Shown here piece after piece: positions 12,907-24,886 of a stretch of DNA of 64,000 nucleotides. Under the pieces are notes generated by a model. The model made no database searches, was not told the origin of the DNA, and saw only the letters and a list, made by a program, of their open reading frames with translations. This DNA is from Protea cynaroides (lineage: Eukaryota; Streptophyta; Magnoliopsida; Proteales; Proteaceae). Position 1 is the first letter of the stretch, and each line of letters starts with the position of its first letter. The DNA lies in assembly GCA_028583415.1 (NCBI GenBank), contig CM053266.1, positions 47,370,726 through 47,434,725 of the forward strand. The letters run 5' to 3'. Both the position numbers and the translations under genes were made by a program.

Positions 12907-13694
12907 TCCAAACTCTAGATAAATTTTTCCCTAAAAGAAGCGCTATACTTTCCACGAACCACCTTACCATTGAAATGTGATTGTACTTGATGATCAAACA
13001 TCATGTATTAGTTGTATTACTCATAAACTTCTTGTTAGTCCAGACTGTTTGAACTGAAAGCTGGACTATTAAGCCAGAATGGCTTGTTGTCCTGTCTAAT
13101 TTTGAGGACATTCCATTTGGCTGCTTTATTTTTAGAATTGCAGAACAGATGGAGTTTGTGCTTTTTCGGTTCTTATCTATTGCAGTATGCTAGTGTGATA
13201 TGAAGCTCATATTGATGCAATGGCTATTATTCACTGCTTGATAGATACCCAAATGTATATTCAACAATTTTATTGAATTGTTGTGTGTGGATGGTATTTT
13301 TCAGGGTGCACATATGGGTAGGTGTTGAACATTTGCCTTAGGAATATCAATGTAATTTAATTAGCTCCTTTGGCATAACAGTATATTTGTTGTCTTTGGT
13401 TTCGGTTTCTTGTGTCCAAATCACCCTTAATTTTTCGTGCCTAAGCGGTCGTCATGAATGCCTTTTGCTCTAAAGCTATAATTTCTATAAGTGCTCATTC
13501 TTTCTAAATTGCCTAATCAGAGAATAAAGGACGAGTTAGACAGGAAGGCACCTTGGACCGATGGCTGTGAAAGAATAGATGATGGAGCTGAGTTTAAGAA
13601 ATCAGCTGAGCATGAAGAATTCCAGGCTTACCTAACCAGAGCAGCTAAGCTGTTATCAACCTACCATGCCCAGGAAGATCAATTGGATCCCTGA
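6301..13694 (+). CDS. MIK: Inositol 3-kinase, PfkB carbohydrate kinase family
   Basis: Exon 1 is 6301-7167 and exon 2 is 13521-13694, joined in phase 0, giving 346 residues. The start has a strong context (CCACCATGG). The N-terminal GNYCHDVLI (residues 21-29) and GGAASFVSNVF (40-50) form the substrate side of the ribokinase fold. DPTGAGDSLLGGF begins at residue 238; D244 of GAGD is the expected catalytic base and the GAG loop the anion hole. VVTDGKNGCRIF is the usual strand before the ATP site. The two-exon layout and sequence match plant myo-inositol 3-kinases such as Arabidopsis At5g58730, which phosphorylate myo-inositol with ATP in a lipid-independent route to phytate, probably in the cytosol. 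The 6.35 kb intron is very long. A 30 bp duplication covers the stop codon, so the C-terminus may be shortened. Substrate specificity is inferred from family resemblance. Confidence 0.93.
7168..13520 (+). other. 6.35 kb intron of the inositol 3-kinase gene
   Basis: The intron starts GTTTGT and ends CTAATCAG. It contains a 92 bp tandem duplication (7631-7815), an 18 bp repeat of TTCTATCATAAATA type near 8250, pyrimidine-rich stretches at 8860-9130, purine runs near 9270-9310, a duplicated ACTCTTTTAGGATG phrase near 11310 and 11350, and a long A run at 12871-12902. No coding similarity, tRNA or complete mobile element could be recognised, although its size suggests old insertions. Confidence 0.7.
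7631..7815 (+). repeat. 92 bp tandem duplication, two copies
   Basis: Two adjacent copies start at 7631 and 7723 and share TTCCCAAAGTAGATTGCTAG and neighbouring sequence with a few substitutions. The offset is 92 bp. They lie in the intron of the inositol kinase gene and show no sign of function. Confidence 0.85.
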
Positions 13695-13724
13695 CATGGC
13701 CAGGAAGATCAATTGGATCCACCG
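13665..13724 (+). repeat. 30 bp tandem duplication spanning the kinase stop codon
   Basis: The units 13665-13694 and 13695-13724 share CCAGGAAGATCAATTGGATC. The first ends CCCTGA, giving the stop; the second ends CCACCG at the same place. Since 30 is a multiple of three, the second unit is in the same frame and stays open to TAA at about 13758-13760. Confidence 0.9.
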
Positions 13725-16169
13725 AGTTCTGCCCAAGTGAGCAATCTGCACTCATCTTAATAATTTTGCCAGCAGTTTAGTAATTTGTAACCATGGGTGC
13801 TTTAAGGTGGGGTCCTTACAGTTGAAATTCTGAAATCTTGTGTTGTAGCTAAGTTAACCCAAGAGACAGAATGGAAAAGTTGCAATAAGGAATGAATCTC
13901 TAACCCCTTCTTCTTCCATTTGCGTATGACATAATGAATTTTTTTTTTTTTTTTTTTTTTTTTTGGAGGGGGTTCTCCAAGCTTGCGGTGTAGACTATGC
14001 CCTCACTCACATGCTATTATTTGTTCATTTTTTTAAGGAGAGTGAAAAAAAAAAAAAAAAAAAATGTAAGAGGGCATACCATAGAAACGAAGAAAAATGC
14101 TACAGTCGTTTCATCAATTAAAAAAAAAGAAGAAGAGAGAGAGAGAAGAAGAAGAAGTAGAGGCTACAGAGCTATTGCCTCAGCATGTTACAGCCTTCCA
14201 TTAAAAGATGTGGACAGCACCCGATTGAGATTCTCGGCATGTATACCCATGCCTAGCGATGCCTAGCGGGTTGGGCAATTGCCTAGGAGATTTTTATCCC
14301 CTGACCATCCCATCTGGCTAAAACTGACACCGGCCTGGTCTCAGCCCAGCCTTATTATCATTCGATCGACCTCGGCCCCTGATGGTAGACAGATGGGCTA
14401 TGGGCCCCCAACCGAAACGGGTAATCGACAAACGAGCCGTCCGAAAACCAAACCGATGTTATTGTTATGTAGCAAATATGTCATGAGTTAATTATCTGTT
14501 TACCAAAAATGCCACAAACTTATGTATACTTAACCTAATTCTCCCCCTCATTTTTGTTTTCGTTTATTTCCATATAAAATGATGGGGAAAAAAATTTTCT
14601 GTAAAGCATCAATTTTTATTATTTATTTTAATATAAAAGATAAAGAAATACATTGAAAATGTAAGAAAAATTTTCACATAAAATATCATTTACATGAAAA
14701 AATTTACAATTCAAAATTTGGTATTATAATCCATATATTAATGAAATTTGGTATGGTTCTAGTCCTCTCCTAGTTTCTTTTTTTTTATTTTTTTAGTCCT
14801 CTCTCCTGGTTAAGTGCCTGTTTGGTTTGTAAGAGTTGGTCCCATTCAAGTTAACAACCTTTAATTAAACACATTCAAAAAAAAAAAAAAACCTTTAATT
14901 AGATAGTTAAATAATTCTTGTCAGGCTTACAAAGCCACCTGCTGCTCCTCCTTTGGATTTTAGTTTGATGTCAATCTGACGAGCTGATATTAAGCATTTA
15001 ATATTAATGTCATTATTTTCAATATTTCATTATTTATATATTTTTTTGAGGAGCAGTTTTGATATGGGAAGAGTACATTTATGATAATCCAAAGGACAAA
15101 ATTAAGGGTGTCAAAATTGGATTCAAATCAAAAATTGAAATTGAACCAATTTGATTTGGTTCAGATCAAATCGGAACCGAACTTTAGTGGATAGGATTTG
15201 GATTAATGTTTTTAGAGTCGATGAAAATCTGGACTAGACCATTTGATAAGTCCGAATCAAACTAGACCAATAAGATCGAAACTGAACCAGTCTGATATTG
15301 ACAAGATAAGAGTCCATTAAACCAATATTTTATTAAATATACATAGAGTAAACCAATACCGAAATCAAACCATTCTGATAGAACCCATTAATCTAACTTT
15401 TATACTACATATACCTATAGTAAATAGAAATCGAACTGATAACGGACCGATAAGAGTCATTAAGTTAGTCCAATATCAAATCAACATCAGATCAGCTCAT
15501 TAACTAACGTATATGTTACAGCTCATCCGAATCAAAATCTCTTATTGAATATGTTTCAAACTACCTTTAAAAAACTCGAATCCAATGTAACCTAAACTGA
15601 CACCAATCTAGACCGATCCATTCACACCTTCAGACAATGGTAGATACACGGTTCTACATGACACTTTTTCTTTATTTTTTTGACAATGGACTTTATTGGT
15701 CCAATAATAGTAATACATGATATATGCATCCATGATCCATCCGACAATGGCAGCCATACGGCTGTCTACAAAATCTTTTGCGAAAATTTATTAAGAAAAG
15801 ATCGGATTTTTTTTTTTTTTTTTGGTTATAAGAAAAGATCGGATTGAAAGGTGAAACACAGGCGGCTGGAGAAATGGACAGAAAGGCAAGAAACCACTAA
15901 GCAGGTGACAATGACATTTTAGATGCTTTTTGTTTTTTGTTCGTATGAAGCCGTTTTGCATGCACTTTCTGTAGCAAGGAAGTGCGCAACCCAGTACTAA
16001 TTGGAGTTCGTCATGATTTTACCAAAGACAAAATGATAATTATAATAATGATTATTCATTCTTTCATAAAGGAAACTCAAAAGGCCACAACTCCCTTATT
16101 TCCAGTCTGAAAAGCCGAAAAGGTGGTGGTGGAGGCGGTGGCGATTGCATAGAGAAAGAGAGAGGGAGA
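13725..16169. other. Intergenic region between the inositol kinase and the GDSL esterase
   Basis: It probably includes the kinase 3' UTR and the esterase promoter. A T run (about 13939-13964) and an A run (about 14046-14064) lie about 80 bp apart. From about 15110 to 15640 is a degenerate dispersed repeat rich in AACCAATTTGATTTGG and ACCAATATTTTATTA phrases; related copies occur near 36840-37180 and 53810-53950. A GA-rich tract at 16125-16170 precedes the esterase ATG. I see no gene. Confidence 0.6.
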
Positions 16170-19100
16170 ATGGTGGGGCCACCACGACCACTTTTTGTGT
16201 TATTCGGCTCTTCCATCGTTCAGTTAAGCTACAGCGAAGGTGGCTGGGGAGCTACTCTCGATGAAATCTATGCTCGTAAAGTATAATCCCTTCTTCTGAT
16301 TTTTTTTTTTTTTTTTTTTGGATGGTAGAATCCTTTCTCTGATCTTCCATGCTGGATATTCTTCGAATATCTCGACTGTTTTGGCTTCATGTTGTCTTTT
16401 GTCTTAAGCTATTTCCTTTGAATCTTTCCCTATTTCAAGTTAATTTATTGGGTGATCGCTATTAAAGTTTGATTATTGATTTGGAGAACTCTTTGGTTTG
16501 GTTTGGTTTGTGGTTAATGGTGGGTTACAGAGCCCATACTACTTCCAATTCTCTAAGAATGAGGTACTCAAGGTTCTGAATTGAACTCCTGAGAAAGTTA
16601 GGAAGTATTAATTTTTGCATGGGATATGGGTTTTCTAATGACTTTTTTGAAGATTACTCAATGAATTTCAGACCCTGCTGCAATAGCGGGAGCGGAGCCT
16701 CGTGCACGGGGATGCCTTTTTACTCAATGATTTTCAGAAAGAAGAATTATGTTCTATTTACTGAGCACCTGATTGGGTTTAGTCATGTTGGGTTGTTAAT
16801 ATTGTTAGGATTGGAGATACGCAAACAAGAAGAAAACACAAAGAATTAACGTGGTTCAACACCTCATCGTGGGATGCCTACATCCACCAAAGAAAAGAGT
16901 AATTTTTTTCTATTCTCAAGAACAGTCTATAAAATTCTCTACCTGACAGGTTTATCTCATCTGTCAGCCTTATAGCGTTCCTGTTCGCCCTTACAGCCTT
17001 ACTTAGGTTTTCCCACATATAGACAATTTATAGAGAAACTTAGAATTCATAATCCCATACAATTACAAGATTATCCCGTACATGTAATAGACTCATACCC
17101 TAATACAAATACTACCCTTATAATTGCATGGACCCCACAGAATACAAGACACCAACCCAACAAATATCAGTAGCATATTGAAAATTCATTATTTTGGAAG
17201 TGAACATGTGTACCTTAATTGATGAACAATAGTTTGTTTCTTTTTTGTCATCATTTTAATCACCCTGGATGATCTCAACTTTGATTTTTGGAATGGATAA
17301 TGCATATCCAGCAGCTTTTCCTACCACCACTGGACCTTTACAGTAATCATATTGATGGTATCCTAAGCTAAGTTAGGTTAAAAGCATAGATGTTTTAAAG
17401 TGGAGGATGGTTTGTTTTTCTACGGAGCACAAAATTTAAACAAACTGTAGAGTATGATCTTTGTAAAATGATACAGAAAGGCCATGCTAATCAGTCCCAT
17501 AAAAGAGAATTCAACCCCTGCCCCAAGGCATAGATGTCAGGAACTGGAATTGGTGTTGAGAACTGATTTTGGGCTAAGCTAATGCTCTTACAATTCCGAT
17601 TGAAGCCAATCGCTCGACCTGTGCTGTTAATCTGACTTCTAATCTTAAGAAGGGTCATCATGATTCTCCCTGCATAGGAAACATGTTTGCACGTTTGATT
17701 TTAACATGTCATTATGATCTTTGGTGTCAAGATAAGCTACTCTGCTGTCTATTTTTGCACTTGGAGGTAGGCTTAAATGAGGACGTATTTGCAATTTTAT
17801 TTTTTTGTGGGGAGGGGGAGGGGGGGTTTGTATATGGTTGACACTTCAAAATAGGATCAAGTTGAAGAACCCAAAATCACATTAAAATCCTCCTGAAGAA
17901 ATTGGGTCTTAGACCCTTTGACTCAAATCAGAGTGTATATTTTGCTGGGTTTTCTTTTTATCTCTATGGAAGGTGATGGAATTTGTAACTATAAGAGTCT
18001 GATTCATCCTGATTGTAGATAATATTAGTGATGCCTTCGAAACTTATCTGTTGACATATTTCTTCTATATCTTTTACTCTTCTGATTTTGTATTTTGTTT
18101 AGATCTTCCACACTTCTGACCTTTCAGGGTTCTTCTCTGTTTCCACCCATTTCTTTACTTCACTATTTCCATTGTGTCTCCATTAGTAAACTCAACCAAG
18201 CCTTGCCTCAATATTTGACTTCAGCTACTCATTCCATGGTTCCAATCTATCTTCCCCCATGTCTTCTGTTAAATCATAGGCCATCAGGAGTTCTTTCACT
18301 ACCTTGACCTATGTTCTTTTTAGTCTTCACTCTGCCCTTTAGTGCCTTCAATTTGTGTTCTATTGATCTCTGGTGCAGTTGTTGGCCTTCGATATAAAGC
18401 CGATTTCTGGGTACCCTCTCATATTGTTACCTAGTGATGCTACTAGGTTATAATAAATGCATTATTTTCTAAAAAAAACCTTTCTGGTTGTGCAATTCAT
18501 CGGCCTCTGCATCTCCTGTCAGTTAACCTAATTCTTTAGACTTTTTTCTCAATTGCTCGAAATACTATTCTATAAACTATTGCTGATTTGCTGTCTTCCT
18601 TAGATCTGTCACTTAGTCTTTGTCATTTCTTACATTATCCTCTCATGCCTTTCTCCCCACCTCATTTATCAACGAGTCAACACTACTTCATTACAAATTT
18701 ATCTACCTCAACTCAAATTAAATCCCCTTTTTCCTTTATTTCCCTTCTCCATAGATTCTAATATGACATATTTTCTTTACATAGCATGCATAAGCTCCAA
18801 GGTTGTTATTCTTTATAGATATCACCTAATATTTTCATAGTAGTATAATACTTCATTAACTTTACCTATCCTTTCACTTTGCAAACTGTTGATTATAGCA
18901 GATTTTTTGTTCCAACCCATGGTTAGCTAGCCATCTGGTTAACAGAATTACGTAGGAAAGTATTTAATGAATTATGAATCATATAGATCAAACCGAAGAA
19001 TGAATTAGATAACAATTGTTTAACTGTGATATACTGATATCAATTTGAACCTGTTCCTTGAGCAAATGCTTAAACAGGGCAGTACTTATGACCCAAACAT

Positions 19101-22100
19101 TGAAAACATAATACCTTCATCACTACACAAACATCTATTTTTTCTTTCCTACAACCATGTTTACATTTAAAGTGACTCACTTTTATTTGTGATGTGGTAT
19201 AGGCAGACATATTGTTGCGAGGATATAGTGGCTGGAATTCAAGGCGTGCTCTCCAAATTGTCGATAAAGTTTTCCCAAAGGTATGTAATGCAGTTCTTAA
19301 ACATCAAATACGAATTGAGAATTTAGGGTTAACTAGGCTGCTGACGGGCCAGATTTTAAAGTGTATAATTGAGGGACTTGGAACTGTCTAGGTAGGTTTC
19401 AGACTTACTAAAGACGTAGCAAGCACAGAATAATATACACCGATTTGATAAACTATATCAGGTAACAGACCAGAAATCAGCACATAATCATGAGGGAAAG
19501 CAGAATAGGAAATTAACAGGAAGTAACAGATCTGCATTACGTAACATAAAATAGGATGAATGTTGTTTCAGATCTAAACAGGGAGCATATGAAACCATCA
19601 AACAGAATAGTAACTGGACTGAAGTTATATCTCAGATTTGAGAATATGAATGAAATAAGTTTAAAACAGAATAGGTATTGGCTGTCTAATAATAGAATAT
19701 TGAAAATAGCAAGACTGGCCTTTTATAGAGGATCCTGACAGCAGAAAGTTTGACTCATTATCTGCAGCAGTCAACAGAGAAGAAAGGGAACAGAATGTTG
19801 CAGAGAAAGAGAGAAGAAAGAGCTCTAGACCCATTGCTGATATCAGCTGCTTATACACCCCCCCCCCCCCCCCCCCAAAAAAAAAAAAAAAAAAAAAAAA
19901 AATTCTAATGAAAAATCCTGTCAAACAACTCATTTTTGAGTTAAAATCCATTATTCTAAAAAAAAAAATGGAAAACTTATACCAAACGTTGCCTTAGTAG
20001 GCTATCATCAGTTCAATGTGTCTGCCATAGTTTGCTAATTTTCTCTTCTACCAAAGTAAAAAGGGTCTTTCTACTTGACACTGGCCGGTGTCAAGGCCCT
20101 CTTGACACCAATTCCTTTTAGCTCGCACTCTTTGGGCCATCACAGAATCCACAATATACAGGGGGGCAGTTTTGGTATTTGAGACGGGAGGATGAAGAGG
20201 TTTGCGCCGATCGCACAGACACCGATCGAGTCATTGACATTGGATTGGTTTCAAGAAGATAAACCCAAATAAGAAAGGTAAATTATTATTGTCACACGTG
20301 TGATGTGTCTATAATTTTAAAATGTCACCAGGCATCTGATCTGCCATGTGGGCAGATGATGTGTCAATTCTGACAATTGGATAGAGAGAACATAGTCTAG
20401 AGTAGCCACATTTCAAATTTCAGGCTCTAATTCGATTAAATACCCTCATTTTTATTGGCATATATCTCATGTATGTCCATGCTTGTTTACTAGTACTCTT
20501 AAACATTACTATCTACTTTCCCAACTTTGAATGGTTTAGATTTATAATAATAAAAAATTTATAAAAAAAAGAACCTAAAAATGATGGCCCAAATTTGACT
20601 TGTGATTTTCAGAAACATCACACTACATTGTGACAAAGATTACAAATAATTTACAAAATCTGCCTCAAGTTCCTGAGGTACTTGGTATTACTCTTTTTGT
20701 CTAATCTCATTTGTACAGTAATTGAAAATGAAACCAATTTCTTTCACTTGGCTTGATTCTGAAGCATATGGACCTCGCTTTCTGGTTCAGGCTTTCAGGT
20801 TTGTCTTACTTTAGCTCATGATGCGTAGTTGTTCTTTGTTCTAGGATGCTGCTATACAACCTTCATTGGTGATTGTTTACTTTGGGGGAAATGATTCAAT
20901 AGGGCCACACTCATCTGGCTTGGGACCTCATGTACCACTTCCAGAATACATTGAAAATATGAGAAGGATTGCAATTCATCTCAAGGTATGTTTTTGCATA
21001 ATAACAATTTAACCTGGTGATATTCATTCAAGTCTGAATGACTCACAAAGCAGTGTATGGAAATTCGACCAGGGGCTTAGTAACAAGGAGGTTCTACCGT
21101 TCTAGTGTTATACTAAATAAAAAATTAACCCATTGGGAAATTAGACTATTAAATGCAAGGCTTTCTACCCTGCACCACTGCTCTTTTCTCCATCTGTAGA
21201 CCCAAGTATGATTACAACCATTGATTTTGATTTGTATAAACTTGGAGCATTTGATGCTGGAAAGTCCTTAATGTAGATCTGAAAGGTAGCTTTCTCCTAC
21301 CTGAATATGGTTTTTATTGTGTTTCTAACTCGAAATTTATTTGATAACCAGAATCTCTCAGAGAAAACACGCATTATTTTTCTTAGTTGTCCTCCTGTCA
21401 ATGAGGAGATGGTCCGTGAAAGAGCTTCAAGGTTTTTTGATGCCTATTTTGTATTTCTTGTTTCATAGTCTTTCTAGAGCATTAAATTAAGTCCTTACTT
21501 TTTGGTTTGATCTGAAACAGTGGTATATATAGCCATATAGATCGAACAAATGAAGCAGGCCGAAGATACTCAGAAGCTTGTTTAGAGCTTTGTAGGGAGA
21601 TGGATGTGAAGGCTATTGATCTTTGGACTGCAATTCAAAAAAGGGATGATTGGTTGACTGCTTGTTTTACGTAAGTTTCTGTCTCTATATATAATAGAAC
21701 CTATGTTCTGTCTATCCATTGGGTGGTTCATTTTTTATGGGCATCTAATGCATTGACGTTGTATGTACCACCCTATTATGAACAAGGTTAAGTACATGGA
21801 ATATGGGGGTCCATCTCCAAATCCTTCCTACAGGGTCTTACTTGCCAAAAATGGACTTTGATCCTGTAACATGTGCCCTGGTTAGAACTAGCTGATGGGA
21901 AGTCGAAGTTGAACACTTTGATGACTGTCACCCATCAAAACATATAAATCTAGGTGGGTGTTCATGAACCTTATGTATACCTTAGATATCCTCTTGAGCA
22001 ACTACTTTCAGAGCAGTCGCAATCTGAAAGCTTGTCCCATTTTGATAGGTCTTTCTCTTTGTTGTTTCAAATCATTATTGGTTGTCTTCCCATTATCTTC

Positions 22101-24886
22101 ACGTTTCTTACTCTGTAGTTAGTGTCAAAATAGCTTTTTCTACTTTTTTTCCCCCACATACATGCATTACGACTTTTAAAGTTGCAGTGTCACATTTTCC
22201 ATATATAGAGACCCTTGTGCTTCATTTAAATGGTTGGCTACGGATTGTCAATTGCTTCACAAAAAAATATGTCAATTAACATTCAAATGCCATCACAAAA
22301 GCATTTTATTGAGGAAAAAAGTGGTTTATCAATTAATGCTATAACTAAAAGGCAGCTTCATATTTTGGGCCTTCTTTCGTAAGTTTTGTGCATTCAAGTA
22401 TCAAGATTTGGATAAAGTAATGTTAAATGTAGCCAACTACTGGGACAAGGAGGCGTGTTTCTTTTTAAACAAAAGAATGCAGGTGTAGATTGTTTTTGCG
22501 GAGAATTTGACTGATCCAGCTTTTATAAACCTGTCAGATACAATCATTTCCTTTTTTATAGTTTATTTCTTATTCTTCTTGTTCACATTTATTTGGTAAA
22601 ATGTTCACTATTATGGAAGAAAACGAGGGACAGAAAGGGTAAACCAAGTCTTTTGGACAGAGAAACCATTTATCTATAGTTTCTGGCCAAGGATTAAGGG
22701 TCAGTCTTGGACTCCTGATTATTATTGGGGAACATTGATCCAATCTGTGAGGGATCAACAGATCCACTGGGAGGAAAATAATTCCTGACAGTTGTTGATT
22801 AAAAATTGTTTTTTCCCCCTTCAAAGCATAAAAAATTTAATAAAATCAATGTCAATGTTGTATAATGTAGCTTTGGTAACTCTTAAAGGTTGAATTAGTC
22901 TTATTTTATTACCAGTATGGATTGGAATTGTAGCAGATGATTTTATAGCAAGCATCCATATGAAGGGTAACAATAATGCAAACTAAAAACATGCTTTGGC
23001 TACTGTGACTGAATGATCATAACCTAAACTAATTGCTCAATTTATCTTTGATGCCATTTGTCACTCCTGTAAGTGGTATCTGGAACACCGTATATCCTTG
23101 AAGGGTCATAATTCATATATTGTTGGACTGTTTTTAGAAGATACCACCAACCTCCATCACATTTGACAGAAAGCCCCTAGCATATATATCTAGTTCTATC
23201 TCATTTGCTTCATGATATGTATCATCAAGAGTCAGGACAGATTACTGCCCGTGGCCTACCTGAAAACTGTGACAACCTGTTGAACCTCAGTCAACCTCTT
23301 TACCTCTGTCAATTTTTGAGCTTTAGGGAACCTGATGAGATGCAATCACAAGTGGATTGCTTTTGTTGTTACCTTAGCAGACATCAGTGTTTTTTTTAAA
23401 TGAGGAGCTATAGAGTGAACTCTACATCAATCACCGAAGCATTCACCACAACTGACCACGAGAAAGTGCATACTCATACAAGCACCATACATCTTTCCAT
23501 GTTTTTCTGTGATCTCGTTGCATGGCATAAATGCCTTTCTCCTTCTAGTGGTAGGCATGCTTGCAGTTAGGCCAAGCACTTCTTTTGTTTCTATTTCCTT
23601 TTTGCTGAAATAACTCTGGGCAATGTTTGGAGGACCAATCAGCCTGAAAAACTAACCAGTGGGAAGTGACCCAAATATTGCACATGAGTGCTCTGGCAGG
23701 TTATTTGGGACCAACATTTGTTCCCAGGTTAAAAAGTGGACCCTATTAGGTAACCTAACATCCAAATTTCATATTCATCGTACTGAGTATTAAGAAAAGA
23801 AGTGACAACAAGCTACAAAGTTTCGAAGGGCATTTATGAAAAATGCTTTGGTTTCACCAGTGAAGGTGAGCTTTGGTGTGACGGTAAGATTGTCATATTG
23901 TAACCTAGTGGTCACGGGTTCGAAACATGGAAACAGCCTCTCCACGTTGTGGAGGTAAGGCTGCGTACGTTCTGCCCTCCCCAGACCTGCAGTAGTGGGA
24001 GCCTAGTGCATTGGGACGCCCTTTTTTTTGCTTTGGTTTCACCAGTGAAAGTAGGAAGGTGGGTTCCCCTAATATGATAGGATACATTAGTTGAGTTTGC
24101 TAGTGAATGCAGGATATACGATGATACTCAAATATGAAATTTAAACTCATGACAACCTGAGGCCCTTGAAGGATCACTAATAAACTACTTTTTTTTTTTT
24201 TTGGATAAGTAGATCACTAATAAACTACTGCAGTTGGGAGCTCATTTACTTGGAAATTTAGACAGAAGCGTAGTGATCCCGGGATTTTTGGTAGGAATGG
24301 ATGGTATTTAGTTGGTAAATTAAACCTTCCTACTAAAAAATATGATGTTGATTCATGGTGCTGGAGTTATAGTTAGGATCGAGGAGATCAGACGCCTTTT
24401 TTCCCATAAAAATATGTTATTGGAATGTGCTGTTCTGGAAATCGGCTGATGTAGTTCTGTGATGATTCAGTTCAACTTAAAACAGATTTCTCTTTTTTAG
24501 GCCTCTGTATTAATGTTTTGGAATCTTGATTTTTCAAGTTTATTCATCTTAAAGATATTACTAACATTCCTGAATTCAAATAAACTCGTCTTTTATGTTC
24601 TGAAAATGGCAGGTGATGTTATCCAATTTGCATTAGTATTTTGTAACCGGTTTCTTTTCATTTTGACAGAGAAGATGGTATTCATCTTTCTTCTGAAGGA
24701 AGCAAGATAGTTGTGGAGGAGATACTAAAGGTCCTCAAGGAAGCCGAGTGGGAACCATGTTTGCACTGGAAGTCTTTGCCAACTGAATTTTCTGAGGATT
24801 CCCCATATTATCTTGTTACATCCGATGAGAAGACTACTGGCAACCCCTCCGAGCGGACCCTTCATTGGAAGATACAGTGGGACTAA
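16170..24886 (+). CDS. CPRD49: SGNH/GDSL esterase, CPRD49/IAH1-like
   Basis: Six exons: 16170-16280, 19203-19280, 20845-20985, 21352-21431, 21521-21670 and 24670-24886. They join to 258 residues with consistent GT-AG junctions. Block I is FGSSIVQ (residues 12-18); this subfamily has GSS in place of GDS, with S15 as the expected nucleophile. G44 in RGYSGWN and N79 in GGND supply the oxyanion hole, and D189 with H192 in DGIHLS complete the triad. The sequence MVGPPRPLFVLFGSS and the ILKVLKEAEWEP tail are typical of plant CPRD49-type proteins, related to yeast isoamyl acetate-hydrolysing esterase. Members hydrolyse small esters, some removing acetyl groups from cell-wall polymers or flavour esters; the substrate here is unknown. 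No signal peptide is evident. Introns hold a truncated SINE, an LTR-like piece, a C/A homopolymer junction and a full SINE. Confidence 0.93.
16672..16719 (+). mobile_element. 5'-truncated Au-like SINE with target-site duplication
   Basis: This 48 bp piece matches only the tail of the SINE family (agcggGAGCggAGCCTCGTGCA then gatgcctttt). It is flanked by an 18 bp direct repeat, TTACTCAATGAATTTCAG at 16654-16671 and the same with one change at 16720-16737. Truncation at the 5' end with a long duplication is the signature of target-primed reverse transcription. It lies in the first intron of the esterase gene. Confidence 0.82.
16786..17162. mobile_element. Possible solo LTR or MITE
   Basis: The stretch begins TGTTGGGTTG and ends CAACCCAACA, a 10 bp inverted terminus with TG...CA ends. 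It contains AATTAACGTGGTTCAACACC, a phrase often seen in plant LTRs. I could not see a matching target-site duplication, so its class is uncertain. It lies in the first intron of the esterase gene. Confidence 0.45.
19858..19902 (+). repeat. C19-A26 homopolymer junction
   Basis: Nineteen C are followed directly by 26 A, in the intron between esterase exons 2 and 3. It may be a true low-complexity tract or a place where assembly is unreliable. Confidence 0.9.
20073..20235 (+). repeat. Dispersed repeat, copy 1 (copy 2 at 42483-42627)
   Basis: Shared phrases in the same order are GGTCTTTCTACTTGACAC, CATCACAGAATCCACAATAT, TTTGGTATTTGAGA and TTTGCGCCGATCG, matched by slightly diverged forms at 42483-42627. 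A shorter relative lies near 53560. No coding potential is seen. It is in an esterase intron and may be an old non-autonomous element. Confidence 0.65.
23865..24029 (+). mobile_element. Full-length Au-like SINE with 20 bp target-site duplication
   Basis: The element has an A-box-like head (GGTGTGACGGTAAGATTG), a B-box (GTCACGGGTTCGAAAC), the body GGTAAGGCTGCGTACG, CCTCCCCAGACC, and a short T-rich end after GGGACGCCC. It is flanked by GCTTTGGTTTCACCAGTGAA at 23845-23864 and again at 24030-24049, with no mismatch. The perfect duplication points to a fairly recent insertion. It lies in the last intron of the esterase gene. Confidence 0.93.
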
